64,000 nucleotides of DNA from Actinoplanes campanulatus (GCF_014647795.1 NZ_BMPW01000025.1:62001-126000), one strand, 5' to 3'. Numbered from the stretch's first letter, positions 41,172 through 50,206 are shown. Notes: generated by a model from the sequence alone, not told the origin. Program-made: numbers and translations.

Positions 41172-42656
41172 TCACCGGATCGGCTCGTAGTCGAACCAGT
41201 CGAACAGGACCGTACCCGTGGTGGCGAACATGCCGATCACGCGCCCGGTGAAGCCGCCGGCCACCTCGGTCGACAGATATCGCCCGTCGAGCTGGGCCAG
41301 CGTCTGGAACGTACCGTCCGGGGTCTCGATCCCGAGGTTCAGTTCGTCCGGCCCTTGAGTGGGGTGCCAGTGGCCTTCGGCGGCGGCGATGACGTCGATG
41401 CGCAACCGAACGGGTCCGGCGGGCAGCGGCCTGGTGGTCGCGGTGTGCAGCACGGAGCCGAGGCGGGCGGTGACGCGCACGATGCCGTCACCGGCCTCCA
41501 GCTCGTAGTGGTGACGTTCGTCGAGGCGTACGGCCAGTCCACCACGCCCCGCGCCGGGATCGAGCAGGACCCGTACCCGGCAGGAGGGATGTTGCTGGCG
41601 CCGGCCGATGAAGGTGACGCCGGGATTGTCGAGGGAGGGGCCGCGGGCGTGCAGGGCGAGCCAGCCGGGCCGGTCGGTGGTGGACCAGCTTCCGGCGGGC
41701 CGGGATCGTACCGAGATCCACCGGGGGTGTAGCTCGGCGTCGTCGAAGTCGTCGCGGGCCCGCGGCGGAGCCGGTGGCTTCACTGGCCAGGGTGCGGTCA
41801 TCTCAAGCGTGAGGTCGCCGGGCACCGGCCATCCGTCGGTCCAGGTCACGGGCACCAGGAAGGTCTCCCGGCCGAGCACGTGCCAGCCCGGGGTGCCGCC
41901 GCCGGGCCGCACCGCGAGCAGGACCATCCACCAGGAGCCGTCGGGGCCCTGTACGAGGTCGGCGTGGCCGGTGTTCTGGATGGGCCGGTTGCTGCCCCGA
42001 TGGGTCAGGATCGGGTTCGCCGGGCAGGGCTCGAACGGCCCGTTCGGTGAGGTGGCGCGGGCGATCGAGACGGCGTGTCCCCGTTCGGTTCCGCCTTCGG
42101 CGATCAGCAGGTACCAGTGGTCGCCGATCCGGTAGAGGTGCGGGGCTTCCGGCGCCTGGGCGTGCGGGCCGCCGGACCACAGGCGGTGCGGGCCGTCGAG
42201 GGTGCGGCCGCTGGTGGGGTCGAGGCGTATCTGGGAGATGCCGGCGTAGGTGCACCAGCAGTTGCCGTCGTCGTCCCAGGCGAGGTCGGGGTCGATGCCG
42301 ATGCCCGGCACGGGGATCGGATCCGACCAGGGGCCGCGGGCGTCGTCCGCGGTAAGGATCATGGAGCCGCCGCCGGGTGCGACGTTGGTGGTGATCAGCC
42401 AGAACCGTCCGTCGTGGTGGCGCAGCGTCGGCGCGTAGACGCCGCCCGAGGAGGGGGTGCCCGGCGGCATTGCCAGCTGGCCGGGGCGGTCCAGGGCGTT
42501 GCCGATCTGCTCCCAGTTGACCAGGTCGCGGCTGTGGAAGATCGGTACGCCGGGGAAGTACTCGAAGCTGGAGCAGGCCAGGTAGTAGTCGTCGCCGACG
42601 CGGCAGACGCTGGGGTCCGGATGCATGCCGGCGATCACCGGGTTGGTGAAGGTCAT
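41172..42656 (-). CDS. GH43 glycosidase (beta-xylosidase/arabinofuranosidase type)
   Basis: A 494-residue five-bladed beta-propeller enzyme. NPVIAGMHPDPSV carries the general base Asp14, GIGIDPDLAWDDDG the pKa-tuning Asp, and QAPEAPHLY the general acid Glu. A C-terminal beta-sandwich (about 320-494) is the GH43 C2-type domain that shapes the xylosidase active site. No signal peptide is present, so it should act in the cytoplasm on imported oligosaccharides. The ATG at 42656 follows GGGAGAAG; the upstream ATG at 42695 is rejected because the operator-like box at 42679-42689 lies inside that extension. Co-transcribed with the LacI gene. Confidence 0.88.
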   Translation of the reverse strand: MTFTNPVIAGMHPDPSVCRVGDDYYLACSSFEYFPGVPIFHSRDLVNWEQIGNALDRPGQLAMPPGTPSSGGVYAPTLRHHDGRFWLITTNVAPGGGSMILTADDARGPWSDPIPVPGIGIDPDLAWDDDGNCWCTYAGISQIRLDPTSGRTLDGPHRLWSGGPHAQAPEAPHLYRIGDHWYLLIAEGGTERGHAVSIARATSPNGPFEPCPANPILTHRGSNRPIQNTGHADLVQGPDGSWWMVLLAVRPGGGTPGWHVLGRETFLVPVTWTDGWPVPGDLTLEMTAPWPVKPPAPPRARDDFDDAELHPRWISVRSRPAGSWSTTDRPGWLALHARGPSLDNPGVTFIGRRQQHPSCRVRVLLDPGAGRGGLAVRLDERHHYELEAGDGIVRVTARLGSVLHTATTRPLPAGPVRLRIDVIAAAEGHWHPTQGPDELNLGIETPDGTFQTLAQLDGRYLSTEVAGGFTGRVIGMFATTGTVLFDWFDYEPIR

Positions 42657-42678
42657 CCGGTCTTCTCCCACTTGGTAG

Positions 42679-42689
42679 CGAAACTTTCC
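42679..42689. promoter_or_regulatory. XlnR/BxlR-like box upstream of GH43
   Basis: CGAAACTTTCC matches the Streptomyces xylanase element CGAAACTTTCG at 10 of 11 positions. It is centred 28 bases before the GH43 start, a good place for repression. Confidence 0.7.
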
Positions 42690-42744
42690 GATCATTCAAT
42701 CATGGATCTCGATCAATGACCATGCTACGTTTCCGCCAGACATT

Positions 42745-42755
42745 CGAAAGTTTCT
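42745..42755. promoter_or_regulatory. XlnR/BxlR-like box upstream of solute-binding protein
   Basis: CGAAAGTTTCT matches the reverse complement of CGAAACTTTCG at 10 of 11 positions. It is in the divergent GH43/binding-protein intergenic region, 57 bases before the ATG at 42813. Confidence 0.7.
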
Positions 42756-42812
42756 ATCCACGGCGGGTCCGGTGTCGCGCAAGAAGCTGGGCCGGCTTGG
42801 ACGGGAGAACCC

Positions 42813-44474
42813 ATGGCATCCCCACCCTCACGACGGGCCTTCCTCGAACTGCTGGCCCTCGGCGCGGCCACCACCACCGCCGGCCCCCTGCTCACCGGGT
42901 GCAGCAAGAGCCCGGCCGGATCCGGCACCGCACAGAACCTGAACGCGTTCGACGCGATCCTGCCGGCTCAGCAGGATCTCGCCATCGGCGTGAAGCCCGA
43001 CATCCTCGGCACCCGCCCGGTGCCCGACGGCTACACCCGCTACCCCACCGGCCTGGTCGACGCGGTCCCCGGCAAACCCGGCACGAGCGGACGGCCGATC
43101 ACCGCGATGACCCCGGTCTGGGGCCCGGCGCCTCCGGGCACGGGACGCAGCGCCTACCTCCAGGCGGTCAACGCCGAACTCGGTACGCCGGTCGAGTTCA
43201 CGGTCCAGGACGGCAACACCTACGCCGACAAGCTCAACGCCATGCTCGGCGCCCGCGACGTGCCCGAACTGCTGTGCGTACCGGGCTGGGAGATCGAGAA
43301 GATCCCACGGTTCGCCCAGGCCACCCAACTGCTGTTCACCGACCTCACCGACCGGCTGCGGGGCGAGGCGGTCCGCTCGTACCCCATGCTCGGCTCCTTC
43401 CCCACCGCCGCCTGGCGCAACGCGGTCTGGAACGGGCGCCTGTTCGCGATCCCCAACCCCGCCGACGCACCGTTCCCCTACGCCCTGTTCACCCGCAAAG
43501 ATCTGCTGGACGCACGCGGCAGCGCCATGCCGGCCGGCCTCGACGAACTACTGGTTCTCGCCAAGGAGATCACCGATCCGGCCCGCGGCGTGTGGGCGTT
43601 CAGCGACCTCTTCGCGATGATGCAGATGTACCACCGGGTGCCCGGCGCCAAGGGCGGCTGGCGCCTGACCGCGGACAGGACACCGGAGTTCAAGTACGAG
43701 ACACCCGAGTACCGGCAGGCCCTCGAGGTGATGACGAAGATCTACCGCGACGGGCTGGTCCACCCCGATCTGGCCGCCAGCAAGGGCGCCGACCAGGACC
43801 AGCTGTTCGCCTCGGGCTCCATCGTCTTCGCACAGGCCGGTCTCGGATTCTGGCAGGCGGCGCAGGCGCGACAACAGAAGATCAACCCGAAACTGAACTT
43901 CCAGCCGGTGCCGGTCTTCGCCGCCGGCGGCGGGGATCCGCTGGTCTGGGGCGCCGACCAGCCGATCTCCTACACCTTCCTCCGCAAGGACCTCGCCCCC
44001 GAACGGATCGACGAACTGCTGCGCATCATCAACTGGTGCTCCGCCCCGCTGGGCACCGCCGAAGCCCGGCTACGCGACTACGGCATCGCGGGCAAGCACC
44101 ACACCGCTACACCGAACGGGCCGGTCCGCACACCTCTGGCCCTGACGGAGAACGTGAACCAGTACTTCTTCATCAGCGGCCGAAACCCGTCGGTCGGCCC
44201 GTTTCCCGACACCCCGAACTACGTCCGGGACGCGCTCACGTACTCCAACAACATCGTGCGACACCTGGAGCGCGACCCGTGGGAGGGGCTGAAGGTGGAG
44301 ATGCCGACGGCTTACAAGGCCGGCGCGGTGCCGTTCGAGGAGAAGTTCACCGATGTGCTGCGCGGCCGCCGCCCACTCTCCGACGTGGACGCGATCGTCC
44401 GGGAGTGGCGCGAGAACGGCGGCGAGCAGGCGCGTGCCCTGCTGGCGAAGGCGTTGTCCGAGGCCGGGCGATAA
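42813..44474 (+). CDS. Extracellular solute-binding lipoprotein, carbohydrate ABC type
   Basis: A 553-residue substrate-binding protein. SRRAFLELLALGAA is a twin-arginine-like signal ending in the lipobox LLTGC, so it is exported and lipid-anchored. The size and the phrases FTVQDGNTYADKLNAMLG, WNGRLFAIPNP and LFTRKDLLDARG match the long binding proteins (LplA/YtcQ group) of oligosaccharide importers. No permease or ATPase gene is adjacent, so it is an orphan relying on distant partners. A box at 42745-42755 suggests control by the LacI regulator with GH43. It ends at a strong terminator. Confidence 0.86.
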   Translation: MASPPSRRAFLELLALGAATTTAGPLLTGCSKSPAGSGTAQNLNAFDAILPAQQDLAIGVKPDILGTRPVPDGYTRYPTGLVDAVPGKPGTSGRPITAMTPVWGPAPPGTGRSAYLQAVNAELGTPVEFTVQDGNTYADKLNAMLGARDVPELLCVPGWEIEKIPRFAQATQLLFTDLTDRLRGEAVRSYPMLGSFPTAAWRNAVWNGRLFAIPNPADAPFPYALFTRKDLLDARGSAMPAGLDELLVLAKEITDPARGVWAFSDLFAMMQMYHRVPGAKGGWRLTADRTPEFKYETPEYRQALEVMTKIYRDGLVHPDLAASKGADQDQLFASGSIVFAQAGLGFWQAAQARQQKINPKLNFQPVPVFAAGGGDPLVWGADQPISYTFLRKDLAPERIDELLRIINWCSAPLGTAEARLRDYGIAGKHHTATPNGPVRTPLALTENVNQYFFISGRNPSVGPFPDTPNYVRDALTYSNNIVRHLERDPWEGLKVEMPTAYKAGAVPFEEKFTDVLRGRRPLSDVDAIVREWRENGGEQARALLAKALSEAGR

Positions 44475-44498
44475 AACCCATTCATAGGGTACGGGTGA

Positions 44499-44537
44499 AG
44501 CGCGGCCGCCACGACGAAGGTCAGGGGCGGCCGCGCT
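44499..44537. terminator. Bidirectional hairpin terminator
   Basis: AGCGCGGCCGCC (44499-44510) pairs perfectly with GGCGGCCGCGCT (44526-44537) around a 15-base loop. It lies between the convergent binding-protein and GH5 genes. Confidence 0.75.
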
Positions 44538-44543
44538 CGATTG

Positions 44544-46604
44544 TCAGCCGACAGCCCCGGTCACCGTCGTACCGGACTTCGTGATGCGGTAGGCGACCTG
44601 CGTACCGCTCCAGAAGTGGAAGGTCAACGTGACGGCACCGTCGTTCACCTCGGCGAAGAACTCCGGCTTGAGAAGGACCGTGCCGGCGGTGTAGTCGGGC
44701 TGGAGGTGCGTCCAGAACTCCTTGAACGGTGTCCAGTTCGCGGGTCCGGCGTTGCTGCCGTCGGCGTACCTCGCCTCCATGGTGGCCAGCTGATCGCCCC
44801 GGAACTGGGTCCGGATGGCGAAGGAGCCGGTCGTCCCGGTGGCGGCGGCCTGCACCGGACGGTCAGCGGTGATGATGCTGATCGGCCAGGGAACCCCGGC
44901 GGAGAACCGCGCTTCGATAGTCGCGTTCACACCGTAGGCGCGGTTTCCGGCCAGCCGGGCGAGCGCCGCCGCGGTCAGCGTCAGTGTGTTCCCGGACAGG
45001 GTGTAGTCGGCGCCCTGGACCAGATCGGCACTCCCCTGGCGCAGCCCCTGGAACGTGAGGCCGTTCAGGTTGAGCGTCAGCGTCCTGCTGGTGATCGCAC
45101 TGGCCCGCGGCAGATACACCTGATCCGAGGACGCCGTACCGGACCGGGTGGTCCAACTCGCCCGGACCATGTCGTGGACTCCCTGGTCCCGCCAGCGCAG
45201 TTCGCCGCGGTTCAAGAACTGACCGGCGTCCCACAGCATCGTGGTCAGTCCCCGGGTGCGGGCATGGAAGCCGACGGCTTCGAGGAACTTGAGGAACTCG
45301 CCGCGCTCGATGATCCCGGGCCGGTTGTGATCCCAGTTGAGCAGCGCCCACTCGCCGATGATCACCGGGATGCCCCGGTCCACGAACGTGGTCCTGACCC
45401 GGTCGAACGTGCCGATCAGATCCTGCTCGACGGTCGCGTCGTAGCGGGTGCCGCCGGCGATGTTCACGCTGAACGGCCAGTATCCGTAGAAATGCACGGT
45501 CGCCGCCAGGTTCGGGTCGTCCAGTTCGCCGAAGCTCGCGGCCAGCGCGTCGAGCCGGCCCTGGTCGGCGTTGGTGTAGAGGGTCGGCAACACCAACAGC
45601 CGGGTGGCGTTGCCGCCGCCCGAGGCGCGCACCAGGTCGACGAAGGCGGCGTTGAGTTCGTCCAGCACCTGGTAGTTCTGCTCGTCGCCGGAAGTGCCGG
45701 CGAACTGCGGCTCGTTGATGCTCTCGAACACCAGCTTGCCGGAGTGGTCGCGGAACGCCGCGCTGATCTGCGTCCACAGCCGGGTGTAGCGATTCAACAC
45801 GACAGTACGGTCGGACGGATACGTGTTGATCCACTGCCACGAGTCGTGATGCAGATTGATCATCACGTAGAGCCCTTCGGCAAGGGACCAGTCGACGATC
45901 TGCCGCACCCGGCTCAGCCAGGCGGCGTCGATGGTGTAGTCCGGGGCGCCGCCGTGGTGGTTGCTCCAGGTGACCGGGATCCGGATGCTGTTGTAGCCCT
46001 GCGCCTTGACGTGCCGCAGCAGTGCCTGGGTGGTGAGCGGGTTGCCCCAGGCGGTCTCGTCGGGGATCGCGTCGAGGGTGTTGCCGAGGTTCCAGCCCGG
46101 CTGCATCGCGGCCACCGTGGCCTGGGGATCGGCCGGGCGCGGCGACGCCGACGTCGACGGGCTCGGCGACCCGCCCACACTGCCGGTGCAGGCGACGCCG
46201 TTGAGGTCGAACGACTCCGGCACCGGATTGCCGCCGGTCCAGGACCCGTTGAATCCGAACGAGACGGTCGCGCCGGTGGCGACACTCCCGTTCCAGGCCG
46301 CGTTGGTCGCGGTCACCCGGTTGCCGGCGGCACTGACTGTCGCGTTCCAGGCCTGGGTCACCCGCTGCCCGGAGGCGAACGTCCAGCCCAGATTCCAGCC
46401 GGCGATCGGGTCACCCAGGTTGGTCACCCGCACGTCGGCGGTGAACCCGCCGGACCATTGCGCCGAGACCGCATACATCACCCGGCAGCCGGTGGCCGCC
46501 TGCGCACTGGTCGCCGTCGTCACGCCCGCGACCAGCAGGGCGGCCGCGAGGACGGCGACAAGACCCGCGCGCGATCGCGTTCTTCGTGCACTCCACACGT
46601 CCAT
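44544..46604 (-). CDS. Secreted GH5 cellulase with CBM2
   Basis: A 686-residue exported enzyme. A signal peptide (about 1-37, cleavage after TSAQA) is followed by a cellulose-binding CBM2 (about 38-140: YAVSAQWSGGFTADVRVTN, GWNLGWTF), a Ser/Pro linker, and a GH5 barrel (about 160-470). Catalytic Glu residues are in FESINEPQF (acid/base) and PVIIGEWAL (nucleophile), with substrate-binding INLHHDSW. The C-terminus holds a CBM_X2-like Ig domain (SRTLTLNLNGLTFQGLRQG) and a final beta domain. It cuts cellulose or mixed-linkage glucan outside the cell. The ATG at 46604 begins the signal peptide. Two boxes upstream suggest the LacI regulator. Confidence 0.92.
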   Translation of the reverse strand: MDVWSARRTRSRAGLVAVLAAALLVAGVTTATSAQAATGCRVMYAVSAQWSGGFTADVRVTNLGDPIAGWNLGWTFASGQRVTQAWNATVSAAGNRVTATNAAWNGSVATGATVSFGFNGSWTGGNPVPESFDLNGVACTGSVGGSPSPSTSASPRPADPQATVAAMQPGWNLGNTLDAIPDETAWGNPLTTQALLRHVKAQGYNSIRIPVTWSNHHGGAPDYTIDAAWLSRVRQIVDWSLAEGLYVMINLHHDSWQWINTYPSDRTVVLNRYTRLWTQISAAFRDHSGKLVFESINEPQFAGTSGDEQNYQVLDELNAAFVDLVRASGGGNATRLLVLPTLYTNADQGRLDALAASFGELDDPNLAATVHFYGYWPFSVNIAGGTRYDATVEQDLIGTFDRVRTTFVDRGIPVIIGEWALLNWDHNRPGIIERGEFLKFLEAVGFHARTRGLTTMLWDAGQFLNRGELRWRDQGVHDMVRASWTTRSGTASSDQVYLPRASAITSRTLTLNLNGLTFQGLRQGSADLVQGADYTLSGNTLTLTAAALARLAGNRAYGVNATIEARFSAGVPWPISIITADRPVQAAATGTTGSFAIRTQFRGDQLATMEARYADGSNAGPANWTPFKEFWTHLQPDYTAGTVLLKPEFFAEVNDGAVTLTFHFWSGTQVAYRITKSGTTVTGAVG

Positions 46605-46730
46605 TGAGGCTTCTTCCTCTTGTCGTGGTTCTTCGGCCGGCCGGAGGAAGTGCCTCAAGAACGGTGCAGATGCGGTGGTGAGCTGAACGCGAGGCCTTCG
46701 GGAGAAGCAGCAGGGACACGTCTCCGGGCG

Positions 46731-46762
46731 GGATACTTTCGCGGTGAACTACGAAAGTTTCT
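46731..46762. promoter_or_regulatory. Pair of XlnR/BxlR-like boxes upstream of GH5
   Basis: GGATACTTTCG (46731-46741, 9 of 11 matches to CGAAACTTTCG) and CGAAAGTTTCT (46752-46762, 10 of 11 to its reverse complement) are 21 bases apart, two DNA turns. They lie about 130-160 bases before the GH5 start. The second is identical to the box before the binding-protein gene. Confidence 0.65.
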
Positions 46763-46892
46763 GCCTCGGCACCCTACAAGCAACATCCAAGATGGTCAAT
46801 GAAAGTGTGAACCCTCCGCTGGCCTGAACTCGTGTGCACTACGGTCGATTTGCTCCGTAGCCGGTCTGCCGACACGGTCGTGAGCGCACTTG

Positions 46893-47558
46893 TCAACATC
46901 CGATGAAGTTCACGGTTTCCGCCATATCCGCACGCCCTGTGCGTAGGCGCGGCACCTCTTTGTTCTCGAATCCCACCGAGATACCGCAGAACAGTATGAG
47001 ACGGTCACCGGCCCCGACAATCTGGCTCACGGTCTTGCGATACATCGTCCACATCACCTGTGGACAGCTGTGCAGCCCTTCCGCCCGCAGTAGCAGCATG
47101 ACCGTCTGCAGGTACATGCCCGCGTCGCCCCACTGACCGGGACCCATCATCTGGTCGAGGTAGCAGAACAGGACGACTGGTGCCCCGAACGCGTCCGTGT
47201 TCAAGGCGGCGATCTTCATGGGCCGGTCGGGATCGTCTCGCTCGATTCCCAGCGCCGCGTACCGCTGGGAAGCCGCGGCGAAAGCGCGGTCCCGGTACGG
47301 CGCAATGAGGTCGGCCGGGTACATCGGATACTGCCGCTCGTCACCTCCGTCTCCCGCCAATGCCCTGGCCGTCGCGCGTTGCTTCAGCTCGGCCAACGGC
47401 TCGCCGGTCACGACGTACACATGCCAGGGCTGGAGGTTCGCACTCGACGGAGCTCGCGTCGCTGCGGCCAGTACTCGTTCGAGCACCTCCTTCGGTACCG
47501 GCTCGTTGCTGAACGCCCGCACGGCGCGGCGACTGTCCACAGCTTCGTACACATCCAA
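46893..47558 (-). CDS. Nitroreductase-family flavoprotein
   Basis: A 221-residue FMN enzyme. SRRAVRAFSNEPVPKEVL is the FMN phosphate-binding opening, ATRAPSSANLQPWHVYVV the conserved middle segment, and GPGQWGDAGMYLQTVMLLL plus GLHSCPQV the dimer and flavin contacts. It reduces nitro- or quinone-type compounds with NAD(P)H in the cytoplasm; the natural substrate is unknown. The Cys-containing C-terminus ends in NFIGC. It is followed after 300 bases of 5' region by nothing related and stands apart from the sugar genes. Confidence 0.9.
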   Translation of the reverse strand: MDVYEAVDSRRAVRAFSNEPVPKEVLERVLAAATRAPSSANLQPWHVYVVTGEPLAELKQRATARALAGDGGDERQYPMYPADLIAPYRDRAFAAASQRYAALGIERDDPDRPMKIAALNTDAFGAPVVLFCYLDQMMGPGQWGDAGMYLQTVMLLLRAEGLHSCPQVMWTMYRKTVSQIVGAGDRLILFCGISVGFENKEVPRLRTGRADMAETVNFIGC

Positions 47559-47617
47559 CGTCTGTTCGTCCTTCCACTCAACGGCACAGTCCCTCTGCCC
47601 GGATCTCCGGGGCGGGA

Positions 47618-48373
47618 TCAGCAGGGTGCGGAACGGAGGTAGTCGTCTATGAGGTGGTCCAGGCGTTCCCGGTCGAAACTGTGGTCGTGCCCGGGACGAA
47701 CGAGGCGTACAGGTAGGGCACGCAGCCGGCGGAGGGAGTGGACATACCGGCGCCTGTCGCTGCCGGGTAGACAGTCGAGCAAGACGTCGTCGTAGACCAC
47801 GTCTCCGCTGAACAGCGTGCCGTCGCTGTCGTCGAACAGTGCGATGCTGCCAGGGCTGTGACCGGGTAGGTGCAGGACCGTCAGGGTGTGGCCACCCAGG
47901 TCGAGCAGGTCGCCGTCAGCCAGTGAACGGGTAGGTGTCACCGGTCTTACCCGGTAGGTGTCGAGGTCGTAGTCGCCGTGCGGCCGGGCAGTCAGCAGCA
48001 CCGGCGGCAGAGGGTCGACCAAACCCATCTGAGCGGCCAGTGCCGGCCCGTACAGCGAGCCCGGGATGGGGTCATTGACGGGTTCGAGCGGGTGGGCCCA
48101 CACCTGACCGAACTCGTGCGCAGATCCCATGTGGTCGAGGTGGGCGTGGGTGAGAACCAGGACGGGCTCGCGCCCGAAGCGCTCGGTGAGCAATGGCGCC
48201 AGCGCTGTGACGCCCAGGCCGCAGTCGACGAGTATGTCGCGGTCGCGGCCGCGACGATGCCAGAGGTTCGCGCGCAACAGTCCGCGGACGTGGGGTTCGT
48301 CGATGAGCGTGGTTCGCTCGTCCACGACGGTGAAGCGGAACCAGTCCGGCGCCACTGGCAGGGAGGAGGTCAT
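47618..48373 (-). CDS. MBL-fold metallo-hydrolase
   Basis: A 251-residue glyoxalase-II-like hydrolase. LVLTHAHLDHMGSAHEF has the HxHxDH zinc site, LHLPGHSPGSIALFDD the third His, LFSGDVVYDD the bridging Asp, and VRPGHDHSFDRERL the last His. These bind two metals and hydrolyse thioesters, lactones or phosphoesters. The ATG at 48373 overlaps the stop of the membrane-protein gene (ATGA), and GGGAGGAGG-type sequence lies just inside the gene on the other strand, not as a ribosome site. Coupling with a membrane protein suggests a joint role not yet known. Confidence 0.88.
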   Translation of the reverse strand: MTSSLPVAPDWFRFTVVDERTTLIDEPHVRGLLRANLWHRRGRDRDILVDCGLGVTALAPLLTERFGREPVLVLTHAHLDHMGSAHEFGQVWAHPLEPVNDPIPGSLYGPALAAQMGLVDPLPPVLLTARPHGDYDLDTYRVRPVTPTRSLADGDLLDLGGHTLTVLHLPGHSPGSIALFDDSDGTLFSGDVVYDDVLLDCLPGSDRRRYVHSLRRLRALPVRLVRPGHDHSFDRERLDHLIDDYLRSAPC

Positions 48374-49338
48374 CGGGCCTGCTTCCGGATCAGTTGCCGG
48401 CACGGCGGTCGGGTCAGCGCGGCGTACGATGCGCATGCCACCAGCAGGCCGATTCCCCACAGTGTGTAGCCGGCCATCTCCAGGAACAACGGCAGGAACG
48501 GGCCGCCGAAGTCCCCGCGGATCCAGGCGGTATTTCCGGCGATACCGAAGTATGCGGTCAGGCCCGCCCCGACGAACAGCCCCGGGCCGAGTACCAGCCA
48601 ACGCGGCACGGCCCGTCCCCGCAGCGGTACCACCCAGGCCGGCCACAGCCGACCCCAGCGGTGCGCCAGCGCCAACGGCAGCACCGTGCCGGCCAGACTC
48701 ATCAGCACCAGGAAGACCACCATCGCGCTCCACGACACATTCGCCCGGCTCACCTCGGACTGCCACCGCCCGGCGAACGTATCGGCCAGCCACACACTGA
48801 TCCGAGCCCCGAACCCGGCGACGGCGACATACGCACCGGCGAAGGCCCAGCCGGGCGCCCGCTCCGCCCGGCTGTCCGGTGACCTGCCGTGCACCCGCCC
48901 GCACGACTCGCAGGGACGTACAGCCAGCCGCCGCTCATCCACGGCGACGCGCAGGCAGAGAACCCCGGCGACGGCGCCACCACCGGTAGCCAGCAGACTG
49001 GCGACAATGCCGGACCTGGCGCCCTCGAACAGCAGCGCCACCAGCATTATCGGCAACAGGAACGAGTAGACGCACAGGGCGACGCCGGCAAGGGCGGTGA
49101 TCCCTGCAAGCACATGGCGGCGCGTGTCGCCTGCCTCTCGGCGGGCGGTAGCCGCGGCGGCGAGACATCCAACCGTCGCGAGGACACCGAGTGCCACCGG
49201 AACCCATCCGCCCGGAAAGTACGACTCCCGACCGTTGAGGAAACGCGGCGCGCCGCCGATCGCCCACCACAGATGAACCACAACGTATACGGCTTGCCAG
49301 ACGAGCGCGATAAGCCGGACCGATCCATCGACTCTCAA
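48370..49338 (-). CDS. Hypothetical multi-pass membrane protein
   Basis: A 322-residue protein with about eight membrane helices (LIALVWQAVYVVVHLWW, VPVALGVLATVGCLAAAA, LAGITALAGVALCVYSFLL and others). A short cytoplasmic loop with CESCGRVHG (CxxC plus His) could bind a metal. It resembles no transporter family I can name. The TTG start at 49338 is the only in-frame start before the first helix. Its stop overlaps the MBL hydrolase start, so the two products are made together. Confidence 0.68.
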   Translation of the reverse strand: MRVDGSVRLIALVWQAVYVVVHLWWAIGGAPRFLNGRESYFPGGWVPVALGVLATVGCLAAAATARREAGDTRRHVLAGITALAGVALCVYSFLLPIMLVALLFEGARSGIVASLLATGGGAVAGVLCLRVAVDERRLAVRPCESCGRVHGRSPDSRAERAPGWAFAGAYVAVAGFGARISVWLADTFAGRWQSEVSRANVSWSAMVVFLVLMSLAGTVLPLALAHRWGRLWPAWVVPLRGRAVPRWLVLGPGLFVGAGLTAYFGIAGNTAWIRGDFGGPFLPLFLEMAGYTLWGIGLLVACASYAALTRPPCRQLIRKQAR

Positions 49339-49684
49339 GGCTCGATCACCATGGTCGCAGTCTCCGCATCCCAGCTTGGACGACGCTGAGGAACGCTCAG
49401 CGACCGCTCAGCTTTCGACCGGTGCACCTGCCACGAGGCACCGGGTGGCGGTATCAGACAGCCAACTCGATACATGCCTCAAACCCAAACTAGGGCTGAC
49501 TGTCAGGGCCCGTGTACAGGGGCCGAATCGCATGCAGAGGAGTTCGGTCATCCCGTCAGAACGGCCTCGGAAACCAACAGGTCAAGCCCCTCGAAGGGGG
49601 CGGCCGAACCGGCTCCGCCGAAAGATCATTCCCGGCGTACGGAGTGCCGGCCGGCCCAACTGTTCGTCTACGACGTCGGCGTCC
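49339..49684. other. Intergenic stretch without a supported gene
   Basis: 346 bases between the membrane-protein start and the decayed esterase. Short frames are open on both strands but none has a good ribosome site or recognised domain. The part next to 49338 should hold the membrane-protein promoter. CCCCTCGAAGGGGGCGGCC near 49600 contains a short hairpin (CCCC-TCGA-GGGG type). Confidence 0.5.
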
Positions 49685-50206
49685 TCATGACACCATCGCC
49701 GTGGTCGAGATCAGCGGGCAACTGCTGCGGTACTGCGAGATGCCGGCCCGGTTGGACAGGGGGCAGAGGAACTGGCTGTAGCGGGCGTCATCGTCGATGA
49801 AGATCTTCAGCCAGGGGATCATGGTGCGGGCCAGGACGGTGCTGGGCTGCCCGATGTAGTTGTGGCCCGCCCCGGTGACTTCGAGGTAGGCGCGTTCGGT
49901 GGTCGCCGGGATGGTGTTGTACAGACTGGTCAGACGGGCCGGTGTCACGAGGGTGTCGTTCTGCATGGCGTAGATGAGCGTCGGGACCCGATCGCCGGCC
50001 AGGCTGCCCGACGGCAGGTGTGGCGCGTTGCCGATCGCGGCCTGCAGAGCCGGGCGGCGCAGGGCCGCGTCGAGGGCACCGCCGCCGCCCATCGAATGCC
50101 CGATCACGCCGAGCCGGCCGGCGTCGACCCGGGTGCGCACCGTGCTGCTGCGGGTGAGATGGTCCAGCGCCGCCAGTAGCTGGGTGCCGCGGCTGGTGGG
50201 GGTTTC
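49685..50206 (-). pseudogene. 5'-truncated cutinase/PET-hydrolase-like polyester esterase
   Basis: The frame opens right after an in-frame stop at 50207-50209 and encodes only the last two thirds of a Thermobifida cutinase-type enzyme: SRGTQLLAALDHLTRSSTV, RLGVIGHSMGGGGALDAA (nucleophile Ser), YAMQNDTLVTP (Asp), VTGAGHNYIGQP (His), and FLCP...SSCP, the conserved C-terminal disulfide. The catalytic triad is present. The signal peptide and about the first 100 residues, including the oxyanion and substrate-binding Tyr loop, are absent; upstream lies the divergent rhamnosidase gene. ATG 50140 could start a fragment but not a working secreted enzyme. Confidence 0.82.

Noticed and set aside
42716-44584. 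A 622-codon plus-strand frame overlapping the solute-binding lipoprotein.
   Set aside because: It is Arg/Pro/Gly-rich low-complexity shadow sequence; the lipoprotein frame has signal, lipobox and family motifs.
49339-49684. Possible mobile-element or integrase remnant.
   Set aside because: Translations of both strands gave no convincing integrase, transposase or tRNA-like pattern.
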